NCBI GenBank assembly: GCA_032622095.1
Contig: CP136067.1
Location: 176,856,556-176,920,555, forward strand
From: Siphonodentalium dalli
Taxonomy: Eukaryota; Mollusca; Scaphopoda; Gadilida; Siphonodentaliidae
Direction of reading: 5' to 3'
DNA: 64,000 bases
The position numbers were made by a program, and so were the translations under genes. A model generated the notes under the pieces. The model saw nothing but the letters and a program-made list of their open reading frames with translations. It was not told the DNA's origin and searched no databases. Positions within the stretch are counted from its first letter, which is position 1. Every line of letters starts with the position of its first letter. This document shows positions 21,115 to 33,148 of the stretch, one piece after another.

Positions 21115-21348
21115 CATGAAGCAACTGAACTGATGAACGTCAGCGCTGCAATAGTTATACTACAGGCACGGATGTTATATGAATGCGCGGAAAAATCCCT
21201 CAGAGCAATATGGAAGCTGCACCATGACGACTATCGCTGGAATTACGTAAATATCGATAAAAACAAACGCATTACCAATCTCGAAATAAACTTGTCTCCG
21301 CGGTTCGACGCACCAAAAATGTTCAAACTGACGACAGTCATTTTGTAG
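21115..21348 (+). CDS. Candidate terminal exon, product unknown
   Basis: A T-rich acceptor (TTTTCTTTGGTTTGCAG) ends at 21114 and the frame is open for 77 residues to TAG at 21346-21348: HEATELMNVSAAIVILQARM near the start, then HDDYRWNYVNIDKNKRI and NLEINLSPRFDAPKMF. Composition is protein-like and the acceptor is good. There is no AATAAA close behind, and the sequence just after the stop (GTAGCACAGTCGGGATTTT) recurs at 22493 beside MITE X4, so the 3' side has been rearranged. Family not recognised. It could be a remnant of a transposed gene fragment. Confidence 0.3.
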   Translation, partial: HEATELMNVSAAIVILQARMLYECAEKSLRAIWKLHHDDYRWNYVNIDKNKRITNLEINLSPRFDAPKMFKLTTVIL

Positions 21349-21369
21349 TAGCACAGTCGGGATTTTTTT

Positions 21370-21795
21370 GTAGTTACATGCATGCATAATTCAGTATATA
21401 TCATGTGATAATCACGGCTGACTTCCCTGGCTTTGACACATTGTGCAAAGCAGATATAACGTGTGGGCTCATCACCAAAGAGCAGCGGTATCAGAGAATG
21501 TGAGATGTTGGATCTTATCCATGCACAACGCGCGTTTTTTTTAGATGAAGTGTTGGCGCATGGTGAAGAAAGTGTGGGATTGTCTCCATTCAGTGAGTGA
21601 AAGTGTGGGATCGTCACCAGTTCAGCCAAAGAAAGTGTAGGCTCAACCAGGTTTTCCTACATATCTTCTAAGCTGATAAGGAACGCTTTTTATTGCGCAT
21701 ATTTGCCCCTTTAAGTCGCCTGAGGTCAAGAGCATCTATCTCATGACACGCTATATGTCAATTTATCACCGCGTTTCAATTTTCATTGACCAGAT
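21370..21795 (+). repeat. Segmental duplication, copy 1
   Basis: From TGTAGTTACATGCATGCATA to GACCAGATTACAACCATT, near-identical to 29643-30074 in the same orientation; copy 2 lacks AGTGAGTGAA-type extra bases near 21592 and has a few substitutions. Confidence 0.9.
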
Positions 21796-21799
21796 TACA

Positions 21800-22484
21800 A
21801 CCATTATTTAATGCTCGGTCTCTGGTTATTTAATGCTCTGGTCCCTGGTTATTTAATGCTCGGGTCCTTGGTTATTTAATGCTAGGGTACCTGGTTATTT
21901 AATGCTCGGGTCCCTGGTTATTTAATGCTCTGGTCCCTGGTTATTTAATGCTCGGGTCCCTGGTTATTTAATGATCGGGTATCTGGTTATTTAATGTTCG
22001 GGTCTCTGGTTATTTAATGCTCTGGTCTCTGGTTATTTAATGCCCGGGTCCCTGGTTATTTGATGCTCGGGTCCCTGGTTATTTAATGCTCGGGTCTCTG
22101 GTTATTTAATGCTCGGGTCCCTGGTTATTTAATGCTCGGGTCCCTGGTTATTTAATGCTCTGGTCTCTGGTTATTTAATGCTCTGGTCTCTGGTTATTTA
22201 ATGCTCGGGTCTCTGGTTATTTGATGCTCGGGTCCCTGGTTATTTAATGCTCAGATCACTGGTTATTTAATGCTCGGGTCCCTGGTTAATTAATGCTCGG
22301 GTCCCTGGTTATTTATTGCTCGGTCTCTGGTTAATTAATGCTCGGGTCCCTGGTTATTTAATGCTCGGTCTCTGGTTAATTAATGCTCGGGTCCCTGGTT
22401 ATTTAATGCTCGGGTCCCTGGTTATTTAATGCTCGGGTCCCTGGTTATTTAATGCTCGGGTCCCTGGTTATTTAATACTCAAAG
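21800..22484 (+). repeat. 23-bp satellite, plus orientation, about 30 units
   Basis: Unit TGGTTATTTAATGCTCGGGT plus CCC, with frequent CTC/CCC and CTGG/CGGG variants. It is the reverse complement of the much longer array at 25262-28953. Confidence 0.95.
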
Positions 22485-22500
22485 TCATTTTGTAGTAGCA

Positions 22501-22943
22501 CAGTCGGGATTTTTTTACCCTGTGCCAATGCATTCTCTTATATATGCGAGTCGACCATAGGTCGCCTCGCATATATAAGAGAATGCATTGGCCTAACAAT
22601 TTGTTATAATATTTTTTAAATAAATATTTCTTACAATTTTTAGGACATAAAATAAAAAACATCCATTACCCTGCAGGGAGCCCCACACATATATAGAAGC
22701 ATATAGAAGAGTGTCGTCTGCTCATGTTTGTCTGGGGCTCTGTATGGGTGAAACTATAAAATTGTTAAAGAATACAAAATTGTAAAAAATGTTAGGCCAA
22801 TGCATTCTCTTATATATGCGAGGCGACCTATGGTCGACTCGCATATATAAGAGAATGCATTGGCACAGGGTAAAATCCTATGGTCGACTCGCATATATAA
22901 GAGAATGCATTGGCACAGGGTAAAATCCCGACTTACGACTGAT
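22501..22943 (+). mobile_element. MITE family X, copy X4
   Basis: CAGTCGGGATTTTTTTACCC with hairpin at the left, interior in plus orientation, and at the right the terminal hairpin half is duplicated (22828-22875 and 22877-22925), each copy ending GGCACAGGGTAAAATCC. The outermost TGTGACCCGCC part is missing on both sides. Confidence 0.85.
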
Positions 22944-23156
22944 ATATAATATATGTCGTATTGGTTTATTGAATACCTGCAATAACCGAATCGTGATCTT
23001 GTGAAAGGACGTGGCAGAACACTTGCGTGGCCATTTATGAAACACAGGAAAACACTGATTTCAAATATTTTTTGTCTCCGAACTCAATTGCACTATTACG
23101 GACTGAGGTCATTGTCTTGACGAAAATGTATAATTATGCATGTTACTGGGAATCTA

Positions 23157-23970
23157 GCATTATGGAGTCACTGGGAGTCTATAGATTTATATATACCATT
23201 ATGGAGTCACTGGGAGTCTATAGATTTACATATAACATTATGGAGTCACTGGGAGTCTATAGATTTATATATAACATTATGGAGTCACTGGGAGTCTATA
23301 GATTTATATATAACATTATGGAGTCACTGGGAGTCTATTGATTTATATATAACATTATGGAGTCACTGGGAGTCTATTGATTTATATATAACATTATGGA
23401 GTCACTGGGAGTCTATTGATTTATATATAACATTATGGAGTCACTGGGAGTCTATATATTTATATATAACATTATGGAGTCACTGGGAGTCTATAGATTT
23501 ATATATAACATTATGAAGTCACTGGGAGTCTATAGATTTATATATAACATTATGGAGTCACTGGGAGTCTATAGATTTATATATAACAGTATGGAGTCAC
23601 TGGGAGTCTATAGATTTATATATAACATTATGGAGTCACTGGGAGTCTATTGATTTATATATAACATTATGGAGTCACTGGGAGTCTATATATTTATATA
23701 TAACATTATGGAGTCACTGGGAGTCTATTGATTTATATATAACATTATGGAGTCACTGGGATTCTATATATTTATATATAACATTATGGAGTCACTGGGA
23801 GTCTATAGATTTATATATACCATTATGGAGTCACTGGGAGTCTATATATTTATATATAACATTATGGAGTCACTGGGAGTCTATAGATTTATATATACTA
23901 TTATGGAGTCACTGGGAGTCTATAGATTTATATATAACATTATGGAGTCACTGGGAGTCTATATATAGAT
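23157..23970 (+). repeat. 39-bp minisatellite, about 21 units
   Basis: Unit ATTATGGAGTCACTGGGAGT then CTATAGATTTATATATAAC. Variants change ATAGAT to ATTGAT or ATATAT and AAC to ACC, ACT or ACA. The 13-residue open frames (MESLGVYRFIYNI) result from a period divisible by three. Confidence 0.95.
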
Positions 23971-24136
23971 TTCCAGACTTTTCTTTCCTGATTTATTCAA
24001 GGAATATGACAGAATCGCGGACAAATAGGTTACAAAATTTGAGAGATTCCATGAAAAGATAATTGATTTGATATTTCCTATGAAAATAGAAGATAGCTCA
24101 GAGAGGAATTGCATTACCTATATTATAGAATGTGAT

Positions 24137-24537
24137 CAGTCGTAAGTCGGGATTTTTTTACCCTGTGCCAATGCATTCTCTTATATATGCGAGTCGACCA
24201 TAGGTCGCCTCGCATATATAAGAGAATGCATTGGCCTAACAATTTTTTACAATTTTAATAATTTTTTCTTGTATTCTTTAACAATTTTATAATTTCACCC
24301 ATACAGAGCCCCAGACAAACATGAGCAGACGACACTCTTCTATATGCTTCTATATATGTGTGGGGCTCCCTGCAGGGTAATGGATGTTTTTTATTTTATG
24401 TCCTAAAAATTGTAAGAAACATTTATTTAAAAAAAATGATAAAAAATTGTTAGGCCAATGCATTCTCTTATATATGCGAGGCGACCTATGGTCGACTCGC
24501 ATATATAAGAGAATGCATTGGCACAGGGTAAAAAAAT
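24137..24537 (-). mobile_element. MITE family X, copy X5
   Basis: Left CAGTCGTAAGTCGGGATTTT then ACCCTGTGCC hairpin; interior in minus orientation; right hairpin intact ending GGCACAGGGTAAAAAAAT. The right outer end is lost. Confidence 0.85.
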
Positions 24538-24699
24538 ATGCAACTATTGACATTTTAGATGAGATGCTGAATTTGGAAGATTTTTATTTCTATTCAAAAG
24601 TATATGTCACCTAATTCTGAGGTATATTGTATGACTGAACTGCCTTTGAAATCGAACAGTAGCTGTGGTTCAGAATTGAATGATGTCCAGTTTAATTTG

Positions 24700-24850
24700 G
24701 GTACGTTCATACACTCACAACTTTACCAGGCATTCTTTTTGCAGGCATTTTGGTATATAAAGCGACAATATGCCAGAAACTAAATGCAAAATTTCTTATA
24801 ACATGCATCTGTACCACAGCTAACTACATTTTTAGAAGAAAAAAGCGATG
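24700..24850 (+). repeat. Fragment of foldback family J
   Basis: TACGTTCATACACTCACAAC, TGCAGGCATTTTGGTATA and CCACAGCTAACTAC are shared in order with 49757-49885, the left arm of the J element. Confidence 0.55.
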
Positions 24851-24896
24851 CTGTCGAAATTTTACGGCAGCGTAGAACCGCCACATCCTCTTCTGT

Positions 24897-25002
24897 TACT
24901 AACTTGTTTAAACAAGTTAGCTAACTTGTTTAAACACGTTAATAACTTGTTAACTAACTTGTTTAAACAAATTAGTAATTTGCTTAAACAAGTTATTGAG
25001 CT
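24897..25002. repeat. Cluster of palindromic AACTTGTTTAAACAAGTT motifs
   Basis: Five tandem, partly degenerate copies of the 18-bp palindrome (perfect at 24901-24918) with short spacers such as AGCT and AATA within 106 bp. Confidence 0.85.
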
Positions 25003-25261
25003 TAGGCACTTGGACAATATCTGTAAAACATATGGCAGCTATGAAACTCAACAGTCCGTCGGTGGGGATGTACAATTATTGCTGTGTATTAACAGCGCGA
25101 CAAGCCGAACGTCTAAACCATGAACCACCAGTCTCCGTAATCCATATACGGGGGTGGGTGTTTCGATATAACATATTGCCAGTCCCCCACACACGACAAA
25201 TTACTTGAACCAAATCAATCTGGAGGCTGACTTTGATGCCCTGTTTGACCCGCAAAGGTGG
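25003..25261. other. No feature recognised
   Basis: Mixed-composition sequence before the long 23-bp array; no supportable gene. Confidence 0.3.
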
Positions 25262-28200
25262 GTAACCAGGGACCCTAGCATTAACTAACCAGAGACCGAG
25301 CATTAAATAACCAGAGACCCGAGCATTAAATAACCAGGGACCCGAGCATTAAATAACCAGAGACCCGAACATTAAATAACCAGGGACCCGAGCATTAAAT
25401 AACCAGGGACCCGAGCATTAAATAACCAGGGACCCGAGCATTAAATAACCAGAGACCCGAACATTAAATAACCAGGGACCCGAGCATTAAATAACCAGGG
25501 ACCAGAGCATTAAATAACCAGGGACCAGAGCATTAAATAACCAGGGACCAGAGCATTAAATAACCAGGGACCCGAGCATTAAATAACCAGGGACCCGAGC
25601 ATTAAATAACCAGGGACCCGAGCATTAAATAACCAGGGACCCGAGCATTAAATAACCAAAGACCCGATAACTAAATAACCAGGGACCCGAGCATTAAATA
25701 ACCAGTGACCCGAGCAATAAATAACCAGGGACCCGAGCACTAATTAACCAGAGACCCGAGCATTAAATAACCAGAGACCCGAACATTAAATAACCAGATA
25801 CCCGAACATTAAATAACCAGAGACCCGAACATTAAATAACCAGTGACTTGAGCAATAAATAACCAGGGACCCGATCACTAAATAACCAGGGACCCGAGCA
25901 TTAAATAACCAGAGACCCGAACATTAAATAACCAGAGCCCCGAGCAATAAATAACCAGAGACCCGATCACTAAATAACCAGAGACCCGAGCATTAAATAA
26001 CCAGTGACCCGAGCAATAAATAACCAGGGACCCGATCACTAAATAACCAGGGACCCGAGCATTAAATAACCAGAGACCCGAACATTAAATAACCCGAGAC
26101 CCGAGCATTAAATAACCAGGAACCAGAGCATTAAATAACCAGGGACCCGATAACTAAATAACCAGGGACCCGAGCATTAAATAACCAGTGACCCGAGCAA
26201 TAAATAACCAGGGACCGAGCATTAAATAACCAGGGGCCCGAGCATTAAATAACCAGGGTCCCGACCATTAAATAACCAGGGACCAGAGCATTAAATAACC
26301 AGGGACCAGAGCATTAAATAACCAGGGATCAGAGCATTAAATAACCAGAGACCGAGCATTAAATAACCAGGGACCAGAGCATTAAATAACCAGGGACCAG
26401 TGCATTAAATAACCAGGGATCAGAGCATTAAAATAACCAGGGACCCGAGCATTAAATAACCAGAGACCCGAACATTAAATAACCAGGGACCCGAGCATTA
26501 AATAACCAGAGACCCGAACATTAAATAACCAGGGACCCGAGCATTAAATAACCAGGGACGAGAGCATTAAATAACCGGGGACCAGAGCATTAAATAACCA
26601 GAGACCCGAGCATTAAATAACCAGGGACCCGAGCATTAAATAACCAGGGACCAGAGCATTAAATAACCAGTGTCCCGAACATTAAATAACCAGGGACCCG
26701 AGCATTAAATAACCAGGGACCAGATCATTAAATAACCAGGGACCAGAGCATTAAATAACCAGAGACCCGAGTATTAAATAACCAGAGACCCGAGCATTAA
26801 ATAACCAGGGACCCGAGCATTAAATAACCAGATACCCGAGCACTAAATAACCAGGGACCCGAACATTAAATAACCAGGGACCCGAGCATTAAATAACCAG
26901 GGACCCGAGCATTAAATAACCAGAGACCCGAGCACTAAATAACCAGGGACCCGAGCATTAAATAACCAGGGACCCGAGCATTAAATAACCAGGGACCCGA
27001 GCATTAAATAACCAGAGACCCGAACATTAAATAACCAGGGACCCGAGCATTAAATAACAAGGGACCCGAGCATTAAATAACCAGAGACCCGAACATTAAA
27101 TAACCAGGGACCCGAGCATTAAATAACCAGGGACCATAGCATTAAATAACCAGGGACCGGAGCATTAAATAACCAGGGACCTGAGCATTAAATAACCAGA
27201 GACCCGAGCATTAAAAGACCAGAGACCCGAGCATTAAATAACCAGGGACCAGAGCATTAAATAACCAGAGACCCGAGCATTAAATAACCAGAGACCCGAG
27301 CATTAAATAACCAGGGACCCGAGCATTAAATAACCAGAGACCCGAGCATTAAATAACCAGGGACCCGAGCATTAAATAACCAGGGACCAGAGCATTAAAT
27401 AACCAGGGACCGAGCATTAAATAACCAGGGACCAGAGCATTAAATAACCAGGGACCGAGCATTAAATAACCAGAGACCAGAGCATTAAATATCCAGGGAC
27501 CCGAGCATCAAATAACCAGAGACCCGAGCATTAAATAACCAGAGACCAGAGCATTAAATAACCAGAGACCAGAGCATTAAATAACCAGGGACCCGAGCAT
27601 TAAATAACCAGAGACCCGAGCATTAAATAACCAGGGACCCGAGCATTAAATAACCAGGGACCAGAGCATTAAATAACCAGGGACCCGAGCACTAAATAAC
27701 CAGGGACCCGAGCATTAAATAACCAGAGACCCTAGCATTAAACAACCAGGTACCCTAGCATTAAATAACCAGGGACCCGAGCATTAAATAACCAGGGACC
27801 CGAGCATTAAATAACCAGGTACCCTAGCATTAAATAACCAGGGACCCGAGCATTAAATAACCAGGGACCCGAGCATTAAATAACCAGGGACCAGAGCATT
27901 AAATAACCAGGGACCCGAGAATTAAATAACCAGGGACCCGAACATTAAATAATCAGGGACCCGAGCATTAAATAACCAGGGACCCGAGCATTAAATAACC
28001 AGAGACCAGAGCATTAAATAACCAGATACCGAGCATTAAATAAACAGGGACCCGAGCATTAAATAACCAGGTACCCGAGCACTAAATAACCAGAGACCCG
28101 AGCATTAAATAACCAGGTACCCTAGCATTAAATAACCAGGTACCCTAGCATTAAATAACCTGGGACCCGATCATTAAATAACCAGGGACCCGAGCATTAA

Positions 28201-28953
28201 ATAACCAGGGACCCGAGCATTAAATAACCAGGGAACCGAACATTAAATAACCAGGGACCCGAGCATTAAATAACCAGGGACCCGAGCATTAAATAACCAG
28301 AGACCCGAGCATTAAATAACCAGATACCGAGTATTAAATAAACAGGGACCCGAGTATTAAATAACCAGGGATCCGAGCATTAAATAACCAGGGACCCGAG
28401 CATTAAATAACCAAGGATCCGAGCATTAAATAACCAGGGACCCGAACATTAAATAACCAGGGACCCGAGCATTAAATAACCAGGAACCAGATCATTAAAT
28501 AACCAGGGACCCGAGCATTAAATAACCAGAGACCCGAGCATTAAATAACCAGAGACCCGAGCATTAAATAACCAGGGACCCGAGCATTAAATAACCAGGG
28601 ACCCGAGCATTAAATAACCGGGGACCCGAGCATTAAATAACCAGGGACCCGTGCATTAAATAACCAGGGACCCGAGCATTAAATAACCAGGGATCCGAGC
28701 ATTAAATAACCAGAGACCGAGCATTAAATAACCAGGGATCCGAGCATTAAGTAACCAGAGACCCGAGCATTAAATAACCAGGGACCAGAGCATTAAATAA
28801 CCAGGGATCCGAGCATTAAATAACCAGGGATCCGAGCATTAAGTAACCAGGAGCCAGAGCATTAAATAACCAGGAGCCAGAGCATTAAATAACCAGGAGC
28901 CAGAGCATTAAATAACCAGGGATCCGAGCATTAAGTAACCAGGAGCCAGAGCA
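25262..28953 (-). repeat. 23-bp satellite, minus orientation, about 160 units
   Basis: Unit AACCAGGGACCCGAGCATTA plus AAT. Variants include GGGACC/AGAGACC, CCGAG/CAGAG and GAACATT, scattered rather than arranged in an obvious higher-order pattern. Some units are 22 bp (single C lost). The right end is enriched for GGATCC and GGAGCC variants and for AAGTAACC. It is the inverse of 21800-22484. Confidence 0.97.
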
Positions 28954-29079
28954 TATAGTGAACTTTATTGGGGAAACAGTTCATATGTAGTATGATAATT
29001 GCTATCGCCTAGTGGTCATTTCCAGACCACAGATATTTCTTATCTTGGCGGAATATATATTTTACCCCTGTCGCTGCCT

Positions 29080-29465
29080 ATCGCTGCCTATGACATTTTG
29101 CCCCTATATTTCATGACATCTTTCCCCTATCGCATGACATTTTGTCCCTATTGTATGACAAGTGTACCCGATATCGCATGACATTTTGTCCCTATTGCAT
29201 GACAGTGTACCCGATATCGCACGACATTTCCCCGTATTGATGGCATTTTGCCCCTATCGCATGACATTTTGCCCCTATCGCATGACATTTTGTCCCTATT
29301 GTATGACAGTGTACCCGATATCGCATGACATTTTCCCCATGACATTTTGCCCCTATCGCATGGCATTTTGCCCCTATCGCATGACATTTTGCCCCTATCG
29401 CATGGCATTTTGTCCTTATCGTATAACAGTGTACCCGCCATCGCATGGCATTTTGCTCCTATATT
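29080..29465 (+). repeat. 21-bp minisatellite, about 18 units
   Basis: Unit ATCGCATGACATTTTGCCCC plus T, with variants ATTGTATGACAGTGTACCCG and TGGCATTTT. Open frames on both strands over this stretch are repeat artefacts. Confidence 0.9.
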
Positions 29466-29642
29466 ACACAGTCCATGCACTAATCTCTATTGATGAAAAA
29501 TAATTAATAGGATGCTGGGACACCTTTAATAGACATAGGTTTGGGGGATCGGGAAGAGAGTTTGCAAGTTTGTGGGCGTTTTGTCTTTTACATGCAGTAT
29601 TAGTAGAGTATGGCTTGAAATATTTGTTTCCCCTGAGATTTT

Positions 29643-30083
29643 GTAGTTACATGCATGCATAATTTAGTATATATCATTTGATAATCACGGCTGAATTCCC
29701 TGGCTTTGACACATTGTGCAAAGCAGATATAACGTGTGGGCTCATCACCAAAGAGCAGTGGTATCAGAGAATGTGAGATGTTGGATCTTATCCACAACGC
29801 GCGTTTTTTTTAGATGAAGTGTTGGCGCATGGTGAAGAAAGTGTGGGATTGTCTCCATTCAGTCAAAGAAAGTGTGGGATCGTCACCATTTCAGCAAAAG
29901 AAAGTGTAGGCTCAACCAGGTTTTCCTACATATCTTCTAAGCTGATAAGGAACGCTCTTTATTGCGCATATTTGCCCCTTTAAGTCGCCTGAGGTCAAGA
30001 GCATCTATCTCATGACACGCTATATGTCAATTTATCACCGCGTTTCAATTTTCATTGACCAGATTACAACCATTTTGGGTATA
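29643..30083 (+). repeat. Segmental duplication, copy 2
   Basis: Near-identical to 21370-21795, same orientation, ending ACAACCATTTTGGG where copy 1 passes straight into the 23-bp array. Confidence 0.9.
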
Positions 30084-30337
30084 TAATTAATTATTTACTT
30101 AAATTAAATATTAGTGCCCTATTATGACAAATGATGTCAACTGGACCTATCTAATACATATAGGTGTTTGGCACAATAGACCCATACCACCCCAAAGACA
30201 TATATATAAGACAAGGTAACTATCTATCAGATGACCCAAATTCCGACCACCCGTTGTTTTCAAGCTGTGGCTAAAACATTTATATTATGTTATTCAGACT
30301 ATAACTTGTTCAAGAAGGGCTATGGTTCAGTTTGGCA

Positions 30338-31405
30338 CATCACCCGACTCGATCGGTTGATTGTATAAAAAGTTACAGGAATCGGAACAGAACAATTCTG
30401 GCTAAAATTTCTGGTCGGACATTAAATACACGGTTGGCCTTGGCGGTGGGTATCCTGTGAAAATATCTCCACCCGTCAAAAACCGCCACAAACAGAAAGA
30501 ACATCAAAATGTAGATAGACTTTGTCCGTAAACAAATAAGAAAATCGCATAAACAGTATGTTATGGTCATATGTTTGACCATTGTTATGTAAACAAAAGC
30601 ATAAAAAGTTACTTTTTTGGTGTTTGTTTATATTATGATGGTAAACATAAAGAGCGTTCTTTGTTGGTGAATACCTGGTATGGAACTAATAAAGAGCGTT
30701 TATGCCATTTGTGTGTGATTATCCAGTAGCATTGTGCTGTCTTCTGTAACACAATCAGGCTCTTGCTTAGGTAAAATATAGTAGGTCTTTGTGATAACAT
30801 GCTGTTTACGCGATGGTCATGGTATATATGAACGGAACTGTATGCGTTTTAATGTTTTTCTGTTTACGGTGTTTGGAACAAATATGAATATTTTCGACAA
30901 TTAAGGCCGCACGTGCCTTTAACTGGGCACACCGACTAGATGAATGGGATAGCCATTTTTCGTCGGTGACATTCATCAATACTTACATTTCAGGTAAATT
31001 TCGATTCATTTCAACCCATAAAAGATGTTTCTAATGGCTCTTATGGCACTATGCAGTTAAATAGCTATCAAGAAAGTGCGAAGCGTAATTTGTCCCACGG
31101 TTGCCAAAATGGAAGACAAATCACGTTTTTCACTTTCATGAAAGCTGTTTAACTGCATATCTCTGTCATGGGTGCAAGAGTAGATTCTTGTATGGTTTGA
31201 AATGAATTGAAATGTACCAAAAATTGATCCAACGTAAGTCTTGACGAATGTCACCGACAAAAACTGGCTACACTCTCTGGTCTGATCGTAAATGTTTTTC
31301 AACCGGTGTGCCCAGTAAATGTCCGACCAAAATTTTTGGCCAGTATTGTTCTGTTCTCATGCCTGTAACTTTTGATACAATCATCTGATCGAGTCGGATG
31401 ATATA
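30338..31405. mobile_element. Foldback element F with a hairpin interior and a nested MITE E
   Basis: Outer arms: left contains ACCCGACTCGATCGG, AAAGTTACAGGAATCGGAAC and TGGTCGGACA; right contains the complements TGTCCGACCAAAATTTTTGG, CCTGTAACTTTTGATACAAT and GATCGAGTCGG. The inner arms (CTGGGCACACCG ... GTCGGTGACATTCATCA against TGACGAATGTCACCGAC ... CCGGTGTGCCCAG) fold around about 31120. The left arm is split by E2 at TTAA. Confidence 0.85.
30422..30922 (+). mobile_element. TTAA-flanked MITE family E, copy E2
   Basis: TTAAATACACGGTTGGCCTT ... GGCCGCACGTGCCTTTAA, inserted between TGGTCGGACA and CTGGGCACACCG. The uninterrupted junction is preserved in the opposite arm of element F (31308-31326), which proves the insertion and its TTAA duplication. 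Confidence 0.9.
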
Positions 31406-31413
31406 TATGTATG

Positions 31414-31727
31414 TAGATACGTATCCGGCAACGTGCTCAGTGGATTAGCGGGCATCGATAATGACTGAAAAAGCTACACCAGTGCTATCATGTAAGAATA
31501 ATTAATATTTAAACCTCTTTTACCTCATTGTATGCGAAACGATACAGTCACTAGCATCCGGGAGTATTAAATGAAGTGCTCATTTCAGGTTTATCGGGAT
31601 AATTTCATTTGTTTGTTTTAGAATTCCCCTTAAGAGAAATGCAATTCCTCTTAAGAAGAATTCAATTTCTCTCAACAAGAAATCAATTCTTCTCAAGAGG
31701 AATTCCGAACTAATTCTTGTTTAGTTA
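31414..31727 (+). repeat. Left copy of about 300-bp direct repeat flanking LINE 1
   Basis: From TAGATACGTATCCGGCAACG to TAATTCTTGTTTAGTTA, matching 35642-35924 with few mismatches, plus a 31-base stretch (around GCATCGATAATGACTG) absent from the right copy. Ends exactly where LINE 1's 3' end begins. Confidence 0.9.
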
Positions 31728-31995
31728 TATATCCTTTATTTTCCTCCGTTACACGAAGAGCTTATCAAACATTAAACATCATAATACAAATATTTACACA
31801 AGTGGGATGAACAGGTGAAGAAGACATATACAAATGAATACATATTCAGACAGAAATCAAAGTCAGAGCGACAGACATGCAATGTACATATACGCAGTCA
31901 GCTTTGTCGATTGGCAGGTATGCGGACACATGCAGGCGAACAGATATACACACATACACTGACGAGCGGACGGATGTACAGACATGTACGCAGTC

Positions 31996-32022
31996 ATAAA
32001 CACACACGCGCGCACATATATA

Positions 32023-32065
<43 letters not shown>

Positions 32066-32130
32066 CTATATATATATATATATATATATAGATATACACA
32101 TACACACACATACACATATACATATATACA
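31996..32130. repeat. CA/TA dinucleotide microsatellite
   Basis: ACACACACGCGCGCACATAT followed by a TA tract broken by one AGCT and GATATACACATACACACACA. Open frames across it are artefacts. Confidence 0.9.
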
Positions 32131-32602
32131 CATATATAAATGTGGACAGGGCAAGCACACACAAGCAAACATGCACGCATACGATCATATAATAATTCAC
32201 TGCATGTATAAGGACGTACATACGAGTATTCACACTCGGATGCAAACTTTCATTTAATCACAAGTTTTCCTAGCGTGTGTTTAATTTCAGTTGGTACTGA
32301 CACGAATATGTCTGAGTCTATCTGGAGACGATATCAATGATCCAACTTTGGAGCGAGGTACTTACCCGATGTGACAAACGAAGATCCCCCAAGGTGTGGG
32401 GCCAGTTTATTTGCACATCAGCTAATGTATCACTAAGAAGTTGAACAGGTAATGCAAAAATTGTGGTTGTAGAGTGTCTCGGAAATTGATTGTCAACAAA
32501 TATAAAATTATATGCTTGAAGGTTGTTATTTACAGAATGTGCCAAGCAAATTAGCGTTACAACTATATGGATAATAAAGGGACACATGCAAAGGGAGTCC
32601 AG

Positions 32603-33148
32603 TTAAGGATTGACAAGCAGATTGCTATCTACGACAAGATTGATCTCCTTTGTATACTGGGACCACATACCGTAGGAATTCCTCACCACGAAGAGCGAAA
32701 ACTCGTTCAGGTTGAGTATTTGTCTCCTGATATCGTCAGACAGGATAGAAAGAAATACCATCACTTGGTCCTTCTGTGTGAGAGCATCAATGAATAAAAA
32801 ACATGGTATGCCGAAAATGTCAATTAACGAAAACCACATTTGGATTCTAGAATCTGAAGTCGAAGAGCAATCCAGTAAGGCATGCTCAACAAATTCAACA
32901 TAAACTTTTCCACACAGTTTGCAATGTCCGCATTCTGGGGAGGTACGTGTATGCAGGGCCAGAAGCTTCGCAGCAAGCAAGAATTTATGTTTTTCCTGTG
33001 GATGTGATCTACAAGATCTCCAAAGAATAGATTTTGACATTATATTATGATTTTGTGCGAACGTTGTTAGTGATTCAGAGCTTCTCATGCGCCCTTCACA
33101 TTCACGATTTTGTATATCGTTAATATGTTGTGTGGTGATTGTTTTCCA
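32603..33148 (-). pseudogene. LINE 1 ORF2 C terminus with zinc-binding motif
   Basis: Continues the reading frame of the reverse transcriptase segment after a TAA at 33151-33149 (KTITTQHINDIQNRECEGRM, then MRSSESLTTFA). About 60 residues on comes CGHCKLCGKVYVEFVEHALL-DCS, a C-x2-C ... H-x4-C array like those at the C terminus of many APE-type LINE polyproteins, thought to bind nucleic acid. The frame ends with TTACTG-type stop after LLVNP at 32605-32603. Only the single TAA separates it from the RT, so the break is recent or the ancestral frame was continuous. Confidence 0.8.

Noticed and set aside
4232-24614. Recurrent short frames with CILLYMRGDLWSTRIYKRMHW
   Set aside because: They are translations of the X/Y hairpin (arms plus apical stem) and appear wherever the element does; no sign of a conserved protein.
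21800-28953. CRISPR-like array
   Set aside because: Repeats are contiguous with no spacers, and the host is eukaryotic; this is a satellite.
31815-32192. 125- and 105-residue frames on opposite strands
   Set aside because: Span a CA/TA microsatellite inside the LINE 3' region.
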